DNA from: Conus ventricosus
Taxonomy: Eukaryota > Mollusca > Gastropoda > Neogastropoda > Conidae
Direction of reading: 5' to 3'
Length of the DNA: 64,000 nt
Assembly: GCA_018398815.1 (NCBI GenBank)
Contig: CM031604.1
Location: 50,495,305-50,559,304, forward strand
The stretch's first letter is position 1. Each line of letters starts with the position of its first letter. This document shows positions 60,370 through 64,000 of the stretch, one piece after another. The notes under the pieces are model-generated. The model worked only from the letters and a program-made list of their open reading frames with translations. It was not told where the DNA came from and searched no databases. Made by a program: the position numbers and the translations under genes.

Positions 60370-61440
60370 CCTCTCTTTAGATGTCCAGCCCAGTGTCCTG
60401 GATGAAGGCAGTCGTCCGCCGCCAATGCTGTCGGTATCGGCCAGTATCTGTTTCTGGATGCAGCATGCGTCGGAGAGTTTTGGAGGATATGTTCTGCTGT
60501 CATTTGTCACCGACTACAAGGGCACTCTCCAGACTGTCCAATGCCGAGTTTTGTGTGCATGTGGTGGCGCAGACGATTGTGTCCAGTTCTCATTCGGAAG
60601 ATCTGCACCTGTTCCCGTCGTCGAGTGCATGTGGTGGCGCAGACGATTGTGTCCAGTTCTCATTCGGAAGATCTGCACCTGTTCCCGTCGTCGCAGAGAA
60701 AAGTAGCCATCATCTGGGTTATGTTTTGGGTGCTGAAGCTGCTGCTTCTTCCGCTGCTGAGGCTTGATGATGGTCTTTGCTTCATCATAGCTCACTAGGT
60801 TGTCGGCCTGCTCCTTCTGCGCTCTCTTTTGCCAGTGTGTCTGCTTTTTAATTACCTCTGATGCCGCAATGAGCTGGGACCTACTGTAGCACCACTTTCT
60901 CCATCTCTGCACGCAGGGCAACTAGGGCTGTAGTGAGTGGGTTAGTTCGCTGTTGTGGGAGTTCTTGAAGGCTTGGAGAACAGATAGTGCGTCAGAGAAC
61001 ACCACCTACCCTGTTGTTCTTGTGGAGTTCTGCAGGACTGTTGTGGCTGCTTCACTGAGGGCTTCTCGCTCAGCTCGGAAATTGGTGAAATGTTTTCCTG
61101 TTGGGACTGCAAGTTCAACTTCTCCGTCGCGGATGAAGATTCCCGCTCCTCCATCTTTCGTTGCTTCTGTGGCAGAACAGTCAGTAAAGATATGGGTCCA
61201 GTCTTCTTGTGGGTACTGACTGCGGATGTGCTACATGGCCAGGGCTTTTCTCTGGTGTCTGTTCCCCTTTTCTCCACGCCCGCAATGCTGGCGACGATTG
61301 TTGGAACATTTGCCTCTTCCAAGATGGGTGAGCTGCACATGCAGGGATAGGCATTGCTTCATGTTCCATCATGACTGGCATTTGTCGTTGAAGTCGCGAC
61401 TGGTGAATGAAGCTGCCTCTTTTTAGTCAGCTCTTGGTGA
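60370..61440 (-). pseudogene. Third LINE family: RNase H domain and C-terminus, minus strand
   Basis: Read on the minus strand in shifting frames, an RNase H domain appears. DWTHIFTDCSATEA lies near 61200, FRAEREALSEA near 61070, VFSDALSVLQAF near 60990, and PAHCGI with KADTLAKE near 60880-60830. A C-terminal block follows with EQVQIFRMRTGHNRLRHHMH (near 60640 and again near 60570, because of a tandem duplication). It lacks RT and the frame is broken repeatedly, so it is a dead fragment. It is not closely similar to LINE-1f. Confidence 0.72.
60557..60697 (+). repeat. Tandem duplication of about 70 bp in the LINE fragment
   Basis: The block beginning TGCATGTGGTGGCGCAGACG and ending CCCGTCGTCG is present twice in direct succession with almost no difference. 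Confidence 0.93.
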
Positions 61441-61737
61441 GTTGCTCATCCTTTGATTCATAACCAGTTTCTACTTGGAGACAAGTTTGCTATGGGCTCA
61501 ACTTGTAAGACTGGGACCACACATATGAGTTTCAACCACTTTATGGATGTGTCTCAAATTTCCTTACCAATGCTGCAAGTATCTTTCTCTCTCGGACCAT
61601 GCTGACTACGGGATATATTATGGAACTGCATAAAAGTAAATCCATGTCATGCAGTTTCAGACCAGAATGGAAATCTATTGCACCATTTTCATCATCCTCA
61701 CTGCACCTTTTTTTTTTTCATCCTCATCCATTTATTA

Positions 61738-62475
61738 CAGGCCTGCCTACCGTCCCGGAATTCGCGGGATTGTCCCGCAAAAAAAAAAAAAAAAAGGCAA
61801 TAAATCCCGCATGTCCCTCGAGTTTAATTTGCGTCCCGGAAAAAAAAATCTAAGTTTAAAAAAAAAAAAAAAAAAATATCGAGCGCCTGTACATAGAAAC
61901 TCCATACGATCTGATGCGGCGATTTTCGGGTAGGCTACCACCCTTGCGGCCCTAAAGCCTTGGTTATGTGATCGAGTTTGGGCCACCGAGGGCACCAGCA
62001 TTTGAACACTTCGGCACGCTTCGCTTCGACTGTCTTCATAGTAGAGGTACGCTGTGCGCATGCGCAACACAGTTCAACCCCCCCCCCCCCCCCCCCCCTT
62101 TTCAAAAAAATCAAAGATGGCGTCCAAGCGACAGCAAAGTTTCGGTGGTGAAGAAGAAAAAAACCGCGAAGCATCGAAGAAAGCTAAACGTGCGACTAGC
62201 TTCAATGAAAAATATACTGAAAAGTATTCATGAAAGCTGGAAATGGGGAGCATAAAGTTTTTTGTGAGATCTGTGGCACACATTTTCTGTGTAAATACGG
62301 AGGGATGAACGATGTCGATCGGCACGTGGTGGGGCCAATACATGTGAAAAAAAGCAAAGGAAAAAGACAGGCAGAAATTTTCTGTGTTGCTATATGCGTC
62401 CCTGACATTCAGTCTGTGTCCCTGAAATTTGATAATTCTGCCCCTGAAATCTGGAAATCGGCGTAGGCAGGCCTG
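61738..62475 (+). mobile_element. hAT-like non-autonomous transposon with C2H2-type finger remains
   Basis: The inverted ends are CAGGCCTGCCTAC at 61738 and GTAGGCAGGCCTG ending at 62475. The possible duplication is poor (TTATTA against CCATTA). A frame begins MASKRQQSFGGEEEKN at about 62117. A finger segment CEICGTHFLCKYGGMNDVDRH follows at about 62264-62325, one frame over. A C-x2-C ... GG-x-D-x2-RH ... H pattern is known from N-termini of some hAT transposases. No catalytic domain is present. A 21-C tract lies at 62078-62098. Confidence 0.72.
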
Positions 62476-63028
62476 CCATTAGCATTTTTTTAAAAAGTCT
62501 CGAATTCTGATTGCCTCTCCACATCTATGGCCTTAGTTTGATAGGCCTTAGTTTGTCAGGTTCGCCGGTATCGGCAAATTCATGAGCGATGGCGCCCTCT
62601 GAAGGGAGAACTCACTCGTGCTGGATCCACAATTGAGCAAGTACTTTCATCAGTAGGAGACTTAGTAGATGGTGCTCTGCGTATGCTGGACGAGTACAGG
62701 CACCACTAGCACCACTGAACACCACCTAAGTGGCTTGGCAGCATTTCATTTGAAGGGTTGTCTGTGGACGAGAGTCAGAATGAGCGGAGTGGGTACAACA
62801 TGACCGAGTGGAACAGAAGATTGGACAGCAAGTTTGAAATAACTGGGCTTCCTCTCCCCCGCAACAATGATTTTATAAAGTATATCCCATGGATGGAGGT
62901 CGGTATGAATAATGAATTTAGTGTGTAGGGTGGGATGGACACCTAAGAGTCTGTTTTATCTTCAAAGATGCTTGCCTTGAAACGCTATCTCTCTGGACGG
63001 ATAGTGCTGTCAGATAAACGAAAATTAG
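62476..63028. other. Intergenic stretch with no identified gene
   Basis: No coding pattern, tRNA box or terminal repeat was recognised. Confidence 0.45.
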
Positions 63029-63030
63029 TA

Positions 63031-63854
63031 CAGTAGAATCCGGTCATAAGAAACTCGGTTATAAGAAGACTCGGCTATAAGAAATCTAATGGTTTTCCCC
63101 CTGCTGAGAGGATTCTTTAACGTTACTTAAAATATCTCGGATGTAATAAAGCTCGCTTGTAAGAAACGGGTTTAGCTGACCCTGGCGAAACTTTTCCTCG
63201 GATATAAGAAAGTCTCGGCTGTCGAAAGATTTTTCTCGGTGGGCCTACACATGCCTATATAATACATATTTTTAAAACACACACACACACACGCACACAA
63301 CAATTCCACAATGCAGGTCACAGGAATTGGCGGGACAGGATGTGGGCCCTTTGATGTCGCCTAAGAGATGGGATATCCCGATGTAAGCTAGAAAAAACGC
63401 AGGCGCTTGATTACGAGAGGTGTTTGCCCCCCTGCCCCCACCTTCCACCCCTGTTTCTCTCTTCACGCCAGTGCATGTTCAATGCAAGGCTTTGTACTAT
63501 GTAAAGAAAAGATGGCTGACAAACACAGAAGACAAGCAATTCCTCTGAAACGAAAAATCGAAATTCTGGATGCCTGTGGACAGAAACCGGAAAAAGAAAA
63601 AGACGTCGATTGCTGAAGAATTTCAGATTCCTCTTGCTACTCTGTGCAACATTGTAAAACAAAGGGACAAATGTGCAACATTGTAAAACAAAGGGACAAA
63701 TACAAAAATCAATTTTTGGAAGTACAACTGACCCCCAGCTACAGCAAAAAAAATATGGAGGCGAAACATGAGGACATTGACAATCAACTTCTGCAATGGT
63801 TTGTCCAAGCGAGGTATGTTATGTTACTATCTCCACCCCCTCTGCCATCTCTCT

Positions 63855-63907
<53 letters not shown>

Positions 63908-64000
63908 GTACACTCTTTCTCCCCCTCTCTCCCTCCCTCTCTGTGTGTCTTTGTTTCTCGTGCATGTGCCGGTATGTGAGAAGCTTGATAAATAATCAAG
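63031..64000 (+). mobile_element. Left part of a second pogo/Tigger-like transposon, running off the window
   Basis: The left terminal repeat starts CAGTAGAATCCGGTCATAAG after TA at 63029-63030, followed by related ATAAGAAACTCGG words. A transposase N-terminus starts MADKHRRQAIPLKRKIEI at about 63512. It shows the CENP-B-type HTH (SIAEEFQIPLATLCNIVKQ), the middle of which is hit by an indel near 63600 and a 29-bp tandem duplication. After QWFVQAR there is a GTATGT at about 63814 that could be a 5' splice site. The right end lies outside the window. Confidence 0.8.
63632..63695 (+). repeat. 29-bp tandem duplication inside the pogo-like transposase
   Basis: The block TGTGCAACATTGTAAAACAA plus AGGGACAAA occurs twice in a row. 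As 29 is not a multiple of 3, it breaks the frame within the HTH region. Confidence 0.93.

Overview
The window reads as animal nuclear DNA. It is intron-rich, packed with non-LTR retrotransposons (LINEs), tRNA-derived SINEs and cut-and-paste DNA transposons, and full of (CA)n and very long poly(dG)/poly(dC) tracts. No bacterial-type operon is present. The mix of repeats suggests a marine invertebrate, probably a mollusc, but that is an inference from general repeat style and not from a marker gene.

Host gene. One plus-strand protein gene appears to frame the window. A partial exon runs from the window start to 1429 and ends at a CAG|GTTAGT donor. A long exon runs from the acceptor at 45350 to a stop at 49456, followed by about 5.8 kb of probable 3' UTR. 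The two are joined in phase across an intron of about 43.9 kb. The product is a large, acidic, low-complexity and probably nuclear protein that I do not recognise. Its exons carry several one-base frame breaks and two in-frame TAG codons.

Intron content. The intron is a stack of transposons. The main family, called LINE-1f here, is an I-group-like LINE with a CCHC gag-like ORF1 and an endonuclease-RT-RNase H ORF2. It has a (TTATC)n 3' tail and flanking target-site duplications (TSDs). Its copies are A (2282-8059 plus 15337-15924), B (8060-13075), C (13076-15325), an old copy at about 17260-18459, F (21039-21572), E (22241-31081), G (31915-32204) and H (41916-44468). All lie on the plus strand. 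B and C sit together inside copy A within a single TSD. A second LINE (LINE-2f, CR1/Jockey-like, 22047-37629) is broken by E, by G and by a pogo-like element. The pogo-like element holds a TA-flanked MITE-like element, which in turn holds a hAT-like element. Two piggyBac-like elements with TTAA ends (22582-25476 and 39017-41093) and further hAT-like elements are also present.

Downstream of the host gene (55.3-64 kb). This part holds a SINE with a clean 13-bp TSD, a 36-bp minisatellite of about 27 units, and the RNase H end of a third LINE on the minus strand. It also holds a hAT-like element with a zinc finger and the start of a second pogo-like transposon that runs off the window.

Sequence quality. 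The segment from about 3.1 to 8.3 kb shows insertion-rich noise that crosses the boundary between two separate elements. This looks like unpolished long-read sequence. The frame breaks elsewhere may have the same cause, so 'pseudogene' calls should be read with that in mind.
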